Of a stretch of 64,000 nt of DNA, positions 50,390-59,572 are shown one piece after another. The notes below the pieces were generated by a model. The model made no database searches, was not told the origin of the DNA, and saw only the letters and a list, made by a program, of their open reading frames with translations. The DNA is from an uncultured Lachnospiraceae bacterium (GTDB lineage: Bacteria; Bacillota; Clostridia; Lachnospirales; Lachnospiraceae). Position numbers and translations under genes: made by a program. The stretch covers positions 37,908 to 101,907 of the forward strand of contig CAJURH010000006.1 in the NCBI GenBank assembly GCA_910588775.1, in the 5' to 3' direction. The stretch's first letter is position 1; each line of letters starts with the position of its first letter.

Positions 50390-51706
50390 ATGGCTAATCG
50401 GATGGATTTTTTTAATGTATATATAATGGGAAGCGTTCAGATGCTTTTCGGGTTTTATTTTTTTGCCAGGTTTTTGCATAAGAAAGTAAGGTTTTATTTT
50501 TATTTTTTATTCACAATATGTGGAATTGCGGTTATACATTTTGTTCCGTCCGGCTCAATCGCTGGATTCGGGGCCTATGTCCTTCTGCTTACGGCAATCG
50601 GGGTTTTGATTTGCGTGTCAGATTGGAAGACCGCTGTTTTATACGCAGCGTTGGTTGTTGAGATTATGCAGCTCTGTTATGGAATTGTAAATTCTCTGTT
50701 GAGTATTTTCTACCCACTGATGTCCTCTTTTGACCAGATTGTCATTGGTATCTTATTTATGTTATCCGGGGAGCTGGCGTCATTGCTGCTGACCGGGTTT
50801 TGCTGCCATATGGTATATCGGTATTTTTCCCATTACGAAACCATAGAAAAGCAATATATGTTTTTGGTTTTCATCCCGCTCCTTATGATATTTATTATGG
50901 GTGAATACATCAATTCGTTCATATATGGCATGGTTGTCACGGACAGCAGGGTCACGTTATATACCAATCACTATCAAATGCTTGTGATGCAGCTTTTGGG
51001 AATGGCCAGTGTGTTCTGCATTCTGTTTGCATACAAGAAACTGTTGCAGAATTTTCGCCTTAGCACAGAATTGTCGTTGTTAGAGCAGCAGGAGCATTCC
51101 CTGAGTCAGTATGTTGAGGAAGCTAGAACCCATTATGAGAAAACAAAGTCGTTTCGCCATGACATAAAGAACCACATTATGGTGGTAAAAAAACTTTTGC
51201 AAAAAGGAAAAACGCAACAGGCGTTAGACTACATCGGAGATATGGAAGGCGTGGCGGAAGAATTGTCATTTCCATGTAACACAAACAATCCGGTGGTGGA
51301 TATCCTGGCCGGGAACAAACTGGGAATTGCAAACAGTATGGGGATTGATGTCTACTGTTCGCTCGTTTTGCCCTGTCTTTGCGGCCTGCGTGACATGGAT
51401 GTCTGCATTATCCTGTCAAATGCTTTGGACAATGCAATTCATGCGTGTAACAATATGGAACAGAGCGCAGAAAAATATATCCACGTGACGGGGCGCATAC
51501 AGGGGGATTTTCTTTTTATAGAAATTGAGAATAGTTATCAGGGAGGGGGATTGGTGCAAAAAGGGACAGGTCTGTCAAATATAAAAGCGGTAACAGAAAA
51601 ATATCATGGGGCAATGAGTGTAAAAACACAGGGTACGGTATTTGTTCTTAATGTCCTGCTTATCATCCCACAGCCTCCAGAAAGCATTTTGCGGAAAGTG
51701 GGTTAA
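50390..51706 (+). CDS. Membrane GHKL sensor histidine kinase
   Basis: A 438-residue sensor of the AgrC-like class. About six hydrophobic segments fill the first 210 residues. The phosphoacceptor region is SFRHDIKNHIMVVKKLL, followed by a GHKL ATPase with ILSNALDNAIHACN (N box) and GTGLSNIKAV (G box). GAGGAGGACG precedes ATG 50390. It is paired with the LytTR gene upstream. A 35-residue hydrophobic ORF lies 470 bases downstream and could be checked as a ligand, but no AgrB-like processing enzyme is present. Confidence 0.87.
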   Translation: MANRMDFFNVYIMGSVQMLFGFYFFARFLHKKVRFYFYFLFTICGIAVIHFVPSGSIAGFGAYVLLLTAIGVLICVSDWKTAVLYAALVVEIMQLCYGIVNSLLSIFYPLMSSFDQIVIGILFMLSGELASLLLTGFCCHMVYRYFSHYETIEKQYMFLVFIPLLMIFIMGEYINSFIYGMVVTDSRVTLYTNHYQMLVMQLLGMASVFCILFAYKKLLQNFRLSTELSLLEQQEHSLSQYVEEARTHYEKTKSFRHDIKNHIMVVKKLLQKGKTQQALDYIGDMEGVAEELSFPCNTNNPVVDILAGNKLGIANSMGIDVYCSLVLPCLCGLRDMDVCIILSNALDNAIHACNNMEQSAEKYIHVTGRIQGDFLFIEIENSYQGGGLVQKGTGLSNIKAVTEKYHGAMSVKTQGTVFVLNVLLIIPQPPESILRKVG

Positions 51707-52176
51707 AGCGTCGACTTAAGTGGCCGAAAAAGTAGTGGAGTAAAGAAGATATTCTGGGCCATAGAGAGATATTTGTTGCCAACAATTTTGTGATAGGCAG
51801 CGTCGTTGAGGAAAGAATACAATTTTTTTGTGAAGGCATATAGCCTATCAGGGAAGGGGAAATCATGAGCAAAGGGATTCTTTTCAGTTGAATTTTGAGC
51901 AGATACAGAATATTGGAGGAACGCCAATGGATCATTCTTTTTATTAAATACAAGGAAGAACTTCTGGAGTATGGCTATCAGGTGAGGAACATATCTATGA
52001 AGGAAACAACGGTTATCTTTCATAAGGTTGACGAATCGGTTTTCGTTTACCAGGAAGTTGGATAAAATGATAATTCATGCTATTGTACAAATACGCTAGA
52101 TTCTATGGCGTGGAGAAGATAGCTTTATTATGTGAAAAGTAACTGTCATATGGGAAATGGGAAAGGAAAATGAAGG
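51707..52176. other. 470-bp gap downstream of the GHKL kinase
   Basis: No confident gene. A plus-strand open stretch at about 51896-52065 (TTG start, about 55 codons; contains KEELLEYGYQVRNISMKE) looks protein-like but has no family and no clear ribosome site. Opposite-strand frames here look like shadows. No terminator with a strong T tract was seen after the kinase gene. Confidence 0.4.
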
Positions 52177-52284
52177 ATGGAATATTTAAAAGAACATAAA
52201 AATGTAATAATTGTTACAACAGTTGCATCTTTTATAGGAGCAATATTAGGAATAATGGCTTATTATAATGGATGGCTTGGATAA
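52177..52284 (+). CDS. Small hydrophobic peptide, 35 residues
   Basis: ATG 52177 to TAA 52284, too short for most gene callers. The polar, charged start MEYLKEHKN is followed by one membrane-length hydrophobic stretch (about 10-29, IIVTTVASFIGAILGIMAYY) and the tail NGWLG. AAAGGA sits 10 bases upstream. It lies 32 bases before an acetyltransferase gene. It might be a signalling peptide, a small membrane regulator, a toxin-like peptide or a bacteriocin-like peptide; the sequence does not decide. Confidence 0.5.
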   Translation: MEYLKEHKNVIIVTTVASFIGAILGIMAYYNGWLG

Positions 52285-52316
52285 AAATAAATCATAATTT
52301 ACGGAGGAAATGGCCC

Positions 52317-53072
52317 ATGGAGCTTGTGAAGTTAACGCACGACAATATAGAACAAGAGCATATCTGTTGCGCCATAGCGAACAATAGGGATATTCAAGTT
52401 ATGTCAAAAAAGAATTGGCTCAAAGAGAGACTGGATGAGGGGCTTGTATTCTTAAAGGGAGATGTTCGCGGGAAGTGTTTTATCGAATATATTCCCGCTG
52501 AATATGCGTGGGTCCCCATTGAGGCGGAAGGCTATATGTATATTGATTGCCTGTGGGTATCTGGAAAATATAAAGGGCATGGATACTCGAACCTGCTATT
52601 GGATCGGTGCATTGAGGACAGCAAAAAGAACGGAAAAAAAGGACTTGTTATTCTGTCCTCAAACAAGAAAAAGGGATTTCTCTCTGATTCTAAATATATG
52701 AAGTATAAAGGATTTGAGTCAGTGGATACAGCGGAGCCTTATTTCGAATTAATGTACTTGCCGTTTGATGAACATGCAGAGAAGCCGCATTTTAGAAGCG
52801 CCGTGCATGAGCATGGAAATATGCCAAAAGGATTTGTGTTATATTATACGAACCAATGCCCTTTCACGGCGAAGTATGTGCCGCTGCTTCAAGAGATGGC
52901 GAAGACAAGAGGAATTGCGACCCATGTGGTGCACATTCAATCAAGAGAAGAAGCCCAAAACGCACCCACTGTGTTTACAACTTATTCTCTATTTTATGAT
53001 GGAAAATTTCTAACTCATGAAATATTATCAGAGAACAAATTTGAAAAGATTCTTGTAGATAAGGGATTGTAG
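52317..53072 (+). CDS. GNAT acetyltransferase with YoaP-type C-terminal domain
   Basis: A 251-residue cytoplasmic protein. The N-terminal half is a GNAT fold with the acetyl-CoA segment VSGKYKGHGYSNLLLDRCIEDS. The C-terminal part (about 185-250) matches the YoaP-like extension, with YYTNQCPFTAKYVPLLQEMA and a single Cys in a thioredoxin-like setting. GGAGGA lies 8 bases before ATG 52317. YoaP-family substrates are not established. The C-terminal region might sense or bind a ligand. Confidence 0.83.
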   Translation: MELVKLTHDNIEQEHICCAIANNRDIQVMSKKNWLKERLDEGLVFLKGDVRGKCFIEYIPAEYAWVPIEAEGYMYIDCLWVSGKYKGHGYSNLLLDRCIEDSKKNGKKGLVILSSNKKKGFLSDSKYMKYKGFESVDTAEPYFELMYLPFDEHAEKPHFRSAVHEHGNMPKGFVLYYTNQCPFTAKYVPLLQEMAKTRGIATHVVHIQSREEAQNAPTVFTTYSLFYDGKFLTHEILSENKFEKILVDKGL

Positions 53073-53325
53073 CTTCCAGTTTACATTATGTCCAAAAGAA
53101 CAGACCTAGATGGAAACTTAGATAGCAAAACATTTCGGGATTTCTATTGCTTGGAGAAGGGGATAGCGGATTTTTGCAGGAAAATGCAAAAGAAGTATTT
53201 TACATTACCGAAGATAATAAATGGAAAATTCCACAAGGCATTTCATTATTATAGAAAAGCGACACATTTCGAACAAGTCTGCATATTGTATAAAAAGACT
53301 ATGACTTATAAAGGTATGCAAAGAT

Positions 53326-54252
53326 ATGAGAGAATATGTCATTTTATCTATAGAAACCCATCTTTTTTTCGCCAGAATTATGAAAGAACATTCCTTTTTT
53401 TTGAGAGCATCGTTTCCAGACAAGGAGACTGCGCTTAGAAAACGCGCTGAATGGTTCCAGCAGGAGTTTGAGGAAGGGCTGCACAAAACGGTAAAACTTG
53501 CAAATGGAGTTGTTGGAGAAGCCGTTCTGGATTCTGGAGAAATCGTGACGGATTTCACGCAGATAGCGGAAAATCAGACTTGTAAGTTGACGGGAATTTC
53601 AATTAATACGGAGATTACGGAAGCGGAGAGCAAACTTCGAAGTGGACGGATTACCAGAGTGAGCCGGGAAATGGTTTACCATGTTAGAATGTTGAACCGG
53701 AAAATGTTGGAGCGATTAAACGGTCTAATCGCATTTAAAGAAGAAATTCTGCAAAAGGCGCTTAGTTGCAAAATATATACGACAAATTATCCGCTTTTGA
53801 TTGAACATATTTTAAGGGAAGCCAGATTATACCGGCAGTTTATCACACAGCTTGAGAAAAAAGGGTGTATTGTGGCGTCGGATCTGAGGAGTAAGGAGTT
53901 ATTCTGGAATCAGATTATGATGGAACATGCGCAGTTTATCCGGGGGCTTCTGGACCCAACGGAATGTGAGTTGATGCAGTCGGCGGACGGATTTGCCGAA
54001 GATTACTGCCGCCTTTTAGAAGAGGAAAAGGAACAGGGCGGCAGAAGATGTAATATCTGCAATCCAAAGAGCCTGCAATTAACAAAGGAATTTCGGCAAT
54101 TTAAGGCGACAGGGACGGAAGGAATTATGGATTGTAAAATACGTTCTATTATTTTGCCGTTGCTGTCGGACCATGTGCTTAGAGAAGCCAACCATTATCT
54201 GCGAATCCTGGAACAGGCGCAAAAAGGCGGGAATTGTCATGGAGCTGAGTAA
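53326..54252 (+). CDS. DUF2935 family helical, probably metal-binding protein
   Basis: A 308-residue soluble protein made of two four-helix-like halves. Repeated Glu/His helix patterns are seen: ETHLFFARIMKEHSFFL, LIEHILREARLYRQF, MMEHAQFIRGLLD and LSDHVLREANHYLRIL, as in DUF2935 proteins, which are thought to bind metal. ATG 53326 has a weak upstream site. A shadow frame (53088-53438) overlaps its start. The stop lies inside the probable start of the giant oxidase gene, suggesting coupling and a shared role in metal or redox chemistry. Confidence 0.82.
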   Translation: MREYVILSIETHLFFARIMKEHSFFLRASFPDKETALRKRAEWFQQEFEEGLHKTVKLANGVVGEAVLDSGEIVTDFTQIAENQTCKLTGISINTEITEAESKLRSGRITRVSREMVYHVRMLNRKMLERLNGLIAFKEEILQKALSCKIYTTNYPLLIEHILREARLYRQFITQLEKKGCIVASDLRSKELFWNQIMMEHAQFIRGLLDPTECELMQSADGFAEDYCRLLEEEKEQGGRRCNICNPKSLQLTKEFRQFKATGTEGIMDCKIRSIILPLLSDHVLREANHYLRILEQAQKGGNCHGAE

Positions 54253-54347
54253 ATATCGTCGGATGGAAAACGTCAGAACATTTTATTATAGAAGCAATTC
54301 AGATTCCCATTGTATATAACAAATATGGGGATTATGATTCAGACGGA

Positions 54348-57300
54348 TTGCTCTATGTGCTTGAGGAGGACGCAGAACGGATTCGCAAAGAAGCGCTCAA
54401 GAGATTTGGGATGGATATTCCACAGCCATATGAAGAAGTGAGGCCATTGGTAATCAGGGTGAATTTGGGCGATACGGTGAAAATCCATTTCCGCAATCAT
54501 TTGGGGCGCAGGCTTTCCATTCATGTGCAGGGTCTTTCCTATGACGTGAATACTTCAGATGGCGCCAGTGTGGGTTATAATGCGGATAGTACGACGAGTG
54601 GAGACATCTGCTACACCTGGTACGCTGAAACGGAGGGCGTATATTTGTTCGAGGATATGGCGGACCCCCGAAGCGCCGAAGATGCAACAAATATCCACGG
54701 ATTGTTTGGCGCAATCATTGTAGAAGCGCCGGAGGCGAAATGGCTTGACCCGGTTACTGGGGAAGAATTGAAAAGTGGATTGATGGCGGATATTTATCAG
54801 CCAGGGAAACCAGCTTTCCGGGAATACAGTGTTTTTTTTCATGATGAGCTGGAGATTAGAAATAAAGAGGGTAACGAACCCATAGATCCCCATACGGGGC
54901 TTCCGGCATCCACAACGGCGATCAGCTATCGTTCAGAGCCTATGCGCAACAGAATGCCGCTTACGCATGATCCGGCAGATTCGGGAGAAGACGTTTCTAT
55001 GAGTTCCTGGGTGCATGGAGATCCTGCGCCGCCTATTCTTCATGCGTATGTGGGAGACCCAGTAAAAATACGTTTGCTCCATGGAGGAGTGAAGGAAACA
55101 CATGTATTTCATCTGCACAATCATCAGTGGAGGCTGGAGCCGGAGAACCCGGTATCTACGATTCTGGATTCAATTTCCATCAGTCCCCAGGAATGTTTTA
55201 CGTTGGATATCCTGTATGGGGCCGGAAGTTTTAATCATGTGATTGGAGACGTGATTTTCCATTGTCATCTCTATCCCCATTTTATTGACGGCATGTGGAC
55301 TTTGTGGAGAATTTATGATCGGTTCCAGGACGGAACGGGAAAATTGCCGGATGGCACACCGATTGCGCCGTTACAACCTTTAAAAGACAGAGAAAAACCG
55401 CCAAAGAAAGACGCCATGCATCCAGGCTATCCCAATTTTATTGAAGGAGAGTTTGGACAGCCGCCGCTTCAGCCACCACTGGGCGTGAAAAATGCCGAAG
55501 GGGATGTTACAAATCAACCAACGCCGCTGGAGCAGGCCAATTTTGTGAAAAATGCGGTCCCTGGCGCATTATATACGGATACATGCCCGTGTTGTAAGGA
55601 TGGGCATGTAAAAATATTTGAGATTGCCATGGTACAGGCGAAAGTCACATATAACCGTTATGGATGGCATGATCCGCAAGCGCGCTTTTTTGTCCTAAAA
55701 GAGGAATTGGAACGGCATGGCGGCTTGGAAGCTTATATCCGAAAAGTGGAAAAACAGGAAATTATGGTGGAGCCCCTTGTAATTCGCGCAAATGCGGGGG
55801 ATTGCATTGAACTTCATACCACCAATCTTTTGCCGGAATATATAGAAGGCAGTCCGTTCCAGCTGCGAACGAGAACAGATATTGTAGGGCATCATTTGCA
55901 TTTGGTAAAGTTTGATACGATTGTATCGGATGGAGCGGCAAATGGCTGGAACAATATCGCGGGAGCCAGGCAATATGAGACCCTAATCGAACGTTTTTTT
56001 GCAAATGAAGAGCTTCGGACCGTGTTTTTTCACGATCATTTGTTTGCAAATGTTCATCAGCAGCATGGGTTGTTTGGGGCGTTGATTATCGAAGAAGCGG
56101 GCGCCACATTTCATAATCCCGAAAATGGGGAGGAACTGCATTTTGGTACGCAGGCGGTTATCCGAAGAAATGACGGCACGTCTTTTCGTGAATTTGCTTT
56201 GTTTGTGCATGATTTTGCGTTTTTATTTGATAAGAATGGAAAGCCGTTAAATCCACCGGCAGTTCCAGGTTCGCCGGATGATCCAGGGGTGAAGGGAATC
56301 AATTACCGTTCTGAACCAATGTTGGAGCGGTTGAGCAAGAAAGAAGACCCTGCATATATGTTTAGTTCTTTTGTGCACGGTGATCCATCAACGCCGATTT
56401 TGGAGACTTATCCAGGGGATGAGTTGATGATCCGTCTAATTGATGGGGCCCATGAAGAACAGCATTCCCTGAATATTGCAGGCATGTCATGGAGGAGGGA
56501 ACTGGCGGATTTACAGTCGCCATTGGCGGCATCCCAGACTCTTGGGGTATCCGAGGCGTTTAATTTGAATGTTACGGAAAACTATAGCGCTGGAGATTAT
56601 CTGTATTATTTTGGGGGAATTGATGATGCGTGGCTTGGGTTATGGGGAATCATCCGTGCGCATGGCAAATATAAGGACCATTTAAAACCATTATGCAGAG
56701 GAAAGGAGAGGATTCATCCGCTTCCTCCGTGTCCATCGAAGGATGACGTTATTCGGCGTTATGAGGTTGTGGCCCTGCATACAAAACTGCTGTACAATCG
56801 GTATGGCGATCACGATCCGGATGGACTGGTGTTTGTTCCGTTGCAGGATGTGGATCAGGCGCTTGCGGGGAAATGGATGCCAAAACCATTGATTTTGCGT
56901 GCAAATGTAGGAGATTGGATTGAAGTAGTCTTGCATAATGCATGGAGTCCAGAGAATCCCATACCTTATTTTTCATACCCAAGGGTGCCATTGGATCAGA
57001 AATATACGCCATCTATGAGGGTTTCGTTAAATCCACAATTTTTAGAGTACGATCCGGTCAGAGATTCCGGAATTAATGTTGGGTATAATGAACAAGAGCA
57101 GACGGTGGGAGTAGGGGAATCGAAACGCTATCTTTGGCATGCGGATCGTGAGTACGGCGCGTGCATCTTACAGTCTTTTGCGGATATGAGAAATCACCGT
57201 TACCATGGGTTGTTTGGGGCGGTAGTGGTAGAACCTGCGGGGGCGCAGTGGTATCGTAATTTTACGAATAAAAAGGACAGTTATGCGGAACAGGCAGTGA

Positions 57301-57890
57301 TTACTGCGCCGGGATTGGAAAGTTTTCGTGAATTTGTCCTGTTTATACAGAATGGAATCCGGTTATTAGATGTTAACGGCAATCTGATACAGACTGCTGC
57401 AGAGGATAATGGAGAACCAGTAGATGCGGAAGATACGGGGGAGAAGGGGTATAATTACCGTTCCGAACGGTTTGCAAACAGGCTTGCTAAGGATTCCAGA
57501 ACGTGGAAAGTGTTCAGCAGCAAAGTGCATGGAGATCCGGCTACGCCCATATGGAAAGCGTATCCTGGTGATCGGGTGGTATTTCGGACGGTGATGCCTG
57601 CGGATAAACCGAGAAATACATCGATTGCAGTCCATGACCATTTGTGGAGGGAACAGCCGCAGGATGCATTCTCCAGAATTATTCCATTACAGGGAGGCAT
57701 CAGCATAGGCAATAAATTTGATATGGAATTACAGAGAGGGGCGTCGTGTCCAGGTGATTATCTGTATCGTTCAGGAAGCTTTGCCTGGGATGTGGAGTCT
57801 GGAATGTGGGGGATTTTCAGGGTAGTAAGAAAATCCTTTGGGTGTACGTGTAAAGGAATTTACAGGAAGGTTTTGCATCGTTTCCGATAA
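54348..57890 (+). CDS. Giant multicopper oxidase-like protein (MnxG-sized)
   Basis: At least 1180 residues of repeated cupredoxin domains, the size class of MnxG-type oxidases. Three repeats begin with a NRYG/NKYG-D-x-D pattern (at about 54310, 55650 and 56790). Copper motifs: HVFHLHNHQW and HCHLYPHFIDGMW (type 3/type 1 with axial Met), and GHHLHLVKFD plus FFHDHLFANVHQQHG for the other half of the trinuclear site. No signal peptide is seen. Coding sense continues upstream of TTG 54348 (IIEAIQIPIVYNKYGDYD) to about 54285. There a one-base shift in a T run separates it from ATG 54239, the likely original start. Confidence 0.82.
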   Translation: MLYVLEEDAERIRKEALKRFGMDIPQPYEEVRPLVIRVNLGDTVKIHFRNHLGRRLSIHVQGLSYDVNTSDGASVGYNADSTTSGDICYTWYAETEGVYLFEDMADPRSAEDATNIHGLFGAIIVEAPEAKWLDPVTGEELKSGLMADIYQPGKPAFREYSVFFHDELEIRNKEGNEPIDPHTGLPASTTAISYRSEPMRNRMPLTHDPADSGEDVSMSSWVHGDPAPPILHAYVGDPVKIRLLHGGVKETHVFHLHNHQWRLEPENPVSTILDSISISPQECFTLDILYGAGSFNHVIGDVIFHCHLYPHFIDGMWTLWRIYDRFQDGTGKLPDGTPIAPLQPLKDREKPPKKDAMHPGYPNFIEGEFGQPPLQPPLGVKNAEGDVTNQPTPLEQANFVKNAVPGALYTDTCPCCKDGHVKIFEIAMVQAKVTYNRYGWHDPQARFFVLKEELERHGGLEAYIRKVEKQEIMVEPLVIRANAGDCIELHTTNLLPEYIEGSPFQLRTRTDIVGHHLHLVKFDTIVSDGAANGWNNIAGARQYETLIERFFANEELRTVFFHDHLFANVHQQHGLFGALIIEEAGATFHNPENGEELHFGTQAVIRRNDGTSFREFALFVHDFAFLFDKNGKPLNPPAVPGSPDDPGVKGINYRSEPMLERLSKKEDPAYMFSSFVHGDPSTPILETYPGDELMIRLIDGAHEEQHSLNIAGMSWRRELADLQSPLAASQTLGVSEAFNLNVTENYSAGDYLYYFGGIDDAWLGLWGIIRAHGKYKDHLKPLCRGKERIHPLPPCPSKDDVIRRYEVVALHTKLLYNRYGDHDPDGLVFVPLQDVDQALAGKWMPKPLILRANVGDWIEVVLHNAWSPENPIPYFSYPRVPLDQKYTPSMRVSLNPQFLEYDPVRDSGINVGYNEQEQTVGVGESKRYLWHADREYGACILQSFADMRNHRYHGLFGAVVVEPAGAQWYRNFTNKKDSYAEQAVITAPGLESFREFVLFIQNGIRLLDVNGNLIQTAAEDNGEPVDAEDTGEKGYNYRSERFANRLAKDSRTWKVFSSKVHGDPATPIWKAYPGDRVVFRTVMPADKPRNTSIAVHDHLWREQPQDAFSRIIPLQGGISIGNKFDMELQRGASCPGDYLYRSGSFAWDVESGMWGIFRVVRKSFGCTCKGIYRKVLHRFR

Positions 57891-57939
57891 AATCTCCTTG
57901 CCGTTTAACATCCATGTCGCATACTAATTGCGGGGTCTC

Positions 57940-57968
57940 TTTACTTTTCAAGAAAATCCATGTATGAT
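57940..57968 (+). promoter_or_regulatory. Promoter for the OmpR-type regulator gene
   Basis: TTTACT (57940-57945) and TATGAT (57963-57968) are separated by 17 bases, 43 bases before the GTG start. Confidence 0.5.
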
Positions 57969-58011
57969 AGAAAACACACTCTGAATACATTTGAAAATTG
58001 GAGGAACCGTT

Positions 58012-58719
58012 GTGAAAAAGGCGGGTTTAAAAAAAATATATTGGATATTAATTGTGGAAGACGATGAAGGTTTGAATCAGGGCATTGCGTTGGCGCTTCG
58101 AGAGGAAGGAATTGCTTTCCATTCGGCATACACGCTGGCGCAAGCTCGGGAAATCTGGGAAAAGGAAGCGGTAGACCTGGTTATTCTGGATGTCAATCTG
58201 CCTGACGGCAGCGGTTACGATTTGTTGCGCCAGATTCGCAAAGGATCCGAGAAACCGGTATTGATGTTGACGGCAAATGATCTGGAGACGGATGAAGTCA
58301 CCGGGTTTTCGTTGGGAGCCGACGATTATATCACTAAGCCATTCAGTCTAATGGCTCTTCGGGCAAGGGTGGAGCGGACAAGGAAACGTATGTCTGATTC
58401 GGCGGCGGCAGTGGATTATCAGGATGAGCGCTATCAATTTCGCTTTCAGGAAATGGTTTTCATGGCGGATGGAGTGGAAGTGGTTCTAAGCAAAACGGAT
58501 CAGAAACTGTTGCGGCTGTTTACCGCAAATCCAGGGCAGATTTTGTCCAGGAACCGATTGGTGGATGCGGTTTGGACAGATGGTGCGGAGTACGTGGATG
58601 AGAATGCGCTTTCCGTAGCGGTAAACCGCCTCCGCCATAAATTAGAGGGAAAAGAGAAAACGTGCCCAATTCAAACGGTCTATGGTCTGGGGTATGTGTG
58701 GGGTAGAAAAAATGTTTGA
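58012..58719 (+). CDS. OmpR/PhoB-family response regulator
   Basis: A 235-residue regulator. The receiver (about 12-125) has VEDDE, the phosphoacceptor Asp in LVILDVNLPDGSGYDLL and TKPFS. The winged helix (about 140-230) has SKTDQKLLRLFTANPGQILSRN and VAVNRLRHKLE, ending YGLGYVWGR. GTG 58012 follows GGAGG by 7 bases; starting there leaves a short extra N-terminus (KKAGLKKIYW) that is uncommon. It overlaps the kinase gene by 8 bases. Confidence 0.88.
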   Translation: MKKAGLKKIYWILIVEDDEGLNQGIALALREEGIAFHSAYTLAQAREIWEKEAVDLVILDVNLPDGSGYDLLRQIRKGSEKPVLMLTANDLETDEVTGFSLGADDYITKPFSLMALRARVERTRKRMSDSAAAVDYQDERYQFRFQEMVFMADGVEVVLSKTDQKLLRLFTANPGQILSRNRLVDAVWTDGAEYVDENALSVAVNRLRHKLEGKEKTCPIQTVYGLGYVWGRKNV

Positions 58720-59557
58720 ATGGGGCGCGTCAAAAATTATGAAACGTTTGGACGAGATGCTGGAAGCTGGTATCAATGGGACTTTTGCGGAGGGCAGTTA
58801 CGATGAAACGGAATTGTCCAGACTGGAATCCCGATGGAAGCAATATCTGACGATTTCCGAAAAATCACTGGGGCAGGCAAAGCGGGAGCGGGAAAATATG
58901 AAAAAACTGGTTTCGGATATTTCCCACCAGACCAAGACGTCTCTTAGTAATATCCTTTTATATGCGGAGTTGATGGAAGATCAGGCGGAAAGTGAAAGCG
59001 GGGAGAGATTGGCCAAGCAGATCGTAAGTCAGGCAAAAAAATTGGAGTTTCTTATACAGGCTCTAGTGAAAATGTCCCGTCTGGAAACAGATGTGTTGGA
59101 AGTTGTGCCCAAACAGCGTCCCATTCGATTGCTGGTGGAGCAGGCCGTGGAGAGTATTATGCCAAAAGCAGCCGATAAAGAAATGACGATCACCTGCTCG
59201 CTGCCAGAAAATGCACAAGCGGTGTATGATCTGAAATGGACAAGCGAGGCGCTTGGCAATATTTTGGACAATGCGGTCAAATATTCCCCCGTGGGCAGCA
59301 AAATCACGGTAGAGGGAAAAGAATTTGAAATCTACACATGCATTATGGTAATCGATCAGGGAATTGGAATCTGTGAATCTGAGAAAGCACAGATTTTTGG
59401 CAGGTTTTACCGGAGCGCGCGAGTACAGCAAGAAGAGGGCATTGGCATTGGGCTATACCTTGCCCGGGAAATCCTGCAAAAGGAAAATGGTTATATCAAA
59501 GTGCATTCCCGGGAAGGGGCGGGGAGCAGTTTCGGTTTGTATCTTCCGAAAGGGTAA
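58712..59557 (+). CDS. Soluble histidine kinase without membrane segments
   Basis: A 281-residue HisKA/HATPase kinase. There is no signal peptide or hydrophobic segment. A short acidic N-terminus and coiled region precede the phosphoacceptor motif VSDISHQTKTSLSNILLYAEL. The ATPase has GNILDNAVKYSP (N box), IDQGIGI (G1) and GIGIGLYLAREI (G2). Similar two-gene systems usually have a larger membrane-bound partner, so this form is stripped down. ATG 58712 overlaps the regulator's stop. It probably senses an internal cue or works with a separate membrane protein. Confidence 0.87.
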   Translation: MFEWGASKIMKRLDEMLEAGINGTFAEGSYDETELSRLESRWKQYLTISEKSLGQAKRERENMKKLVSDISHQTKTSLSNILLYAELMEDQAESESGERLAKQIVSQAKKLEFLIQALVKMSRLETDVLEVVPKQRPIRLLVEQAVESIMPKAADKEMTITCSLPENAQAVYDLKWTSEALGNILDNAVKYSPVGSKITVEGKEFEIYTCIMVIDQGIGICESEKAQIFGRFYRSARVQQEEGIGIGLYLAREILQKENGYIKVHSREGAGSSFGLYLPKG

Positions 59558-59572
59558 AATCCCTTTGAAAAA

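Noticed and set aside
51703..52023. A 106-residue minus-strand frame that might be a transposase fragment
   Set aside because: No catalytic motif or family pattern could be identified, and no ribosome site is present.
53088..53438. A 116-residue frame before the DUF2935 gene
   Set aside because: It overlaps the DUF2935 start by 113 bases and has no recognised content. Another frame in the same stretch (GEGDSGFLQENAKEVFYITE) looks more protein-like but lacks a start codon, so at most a remnant is present.
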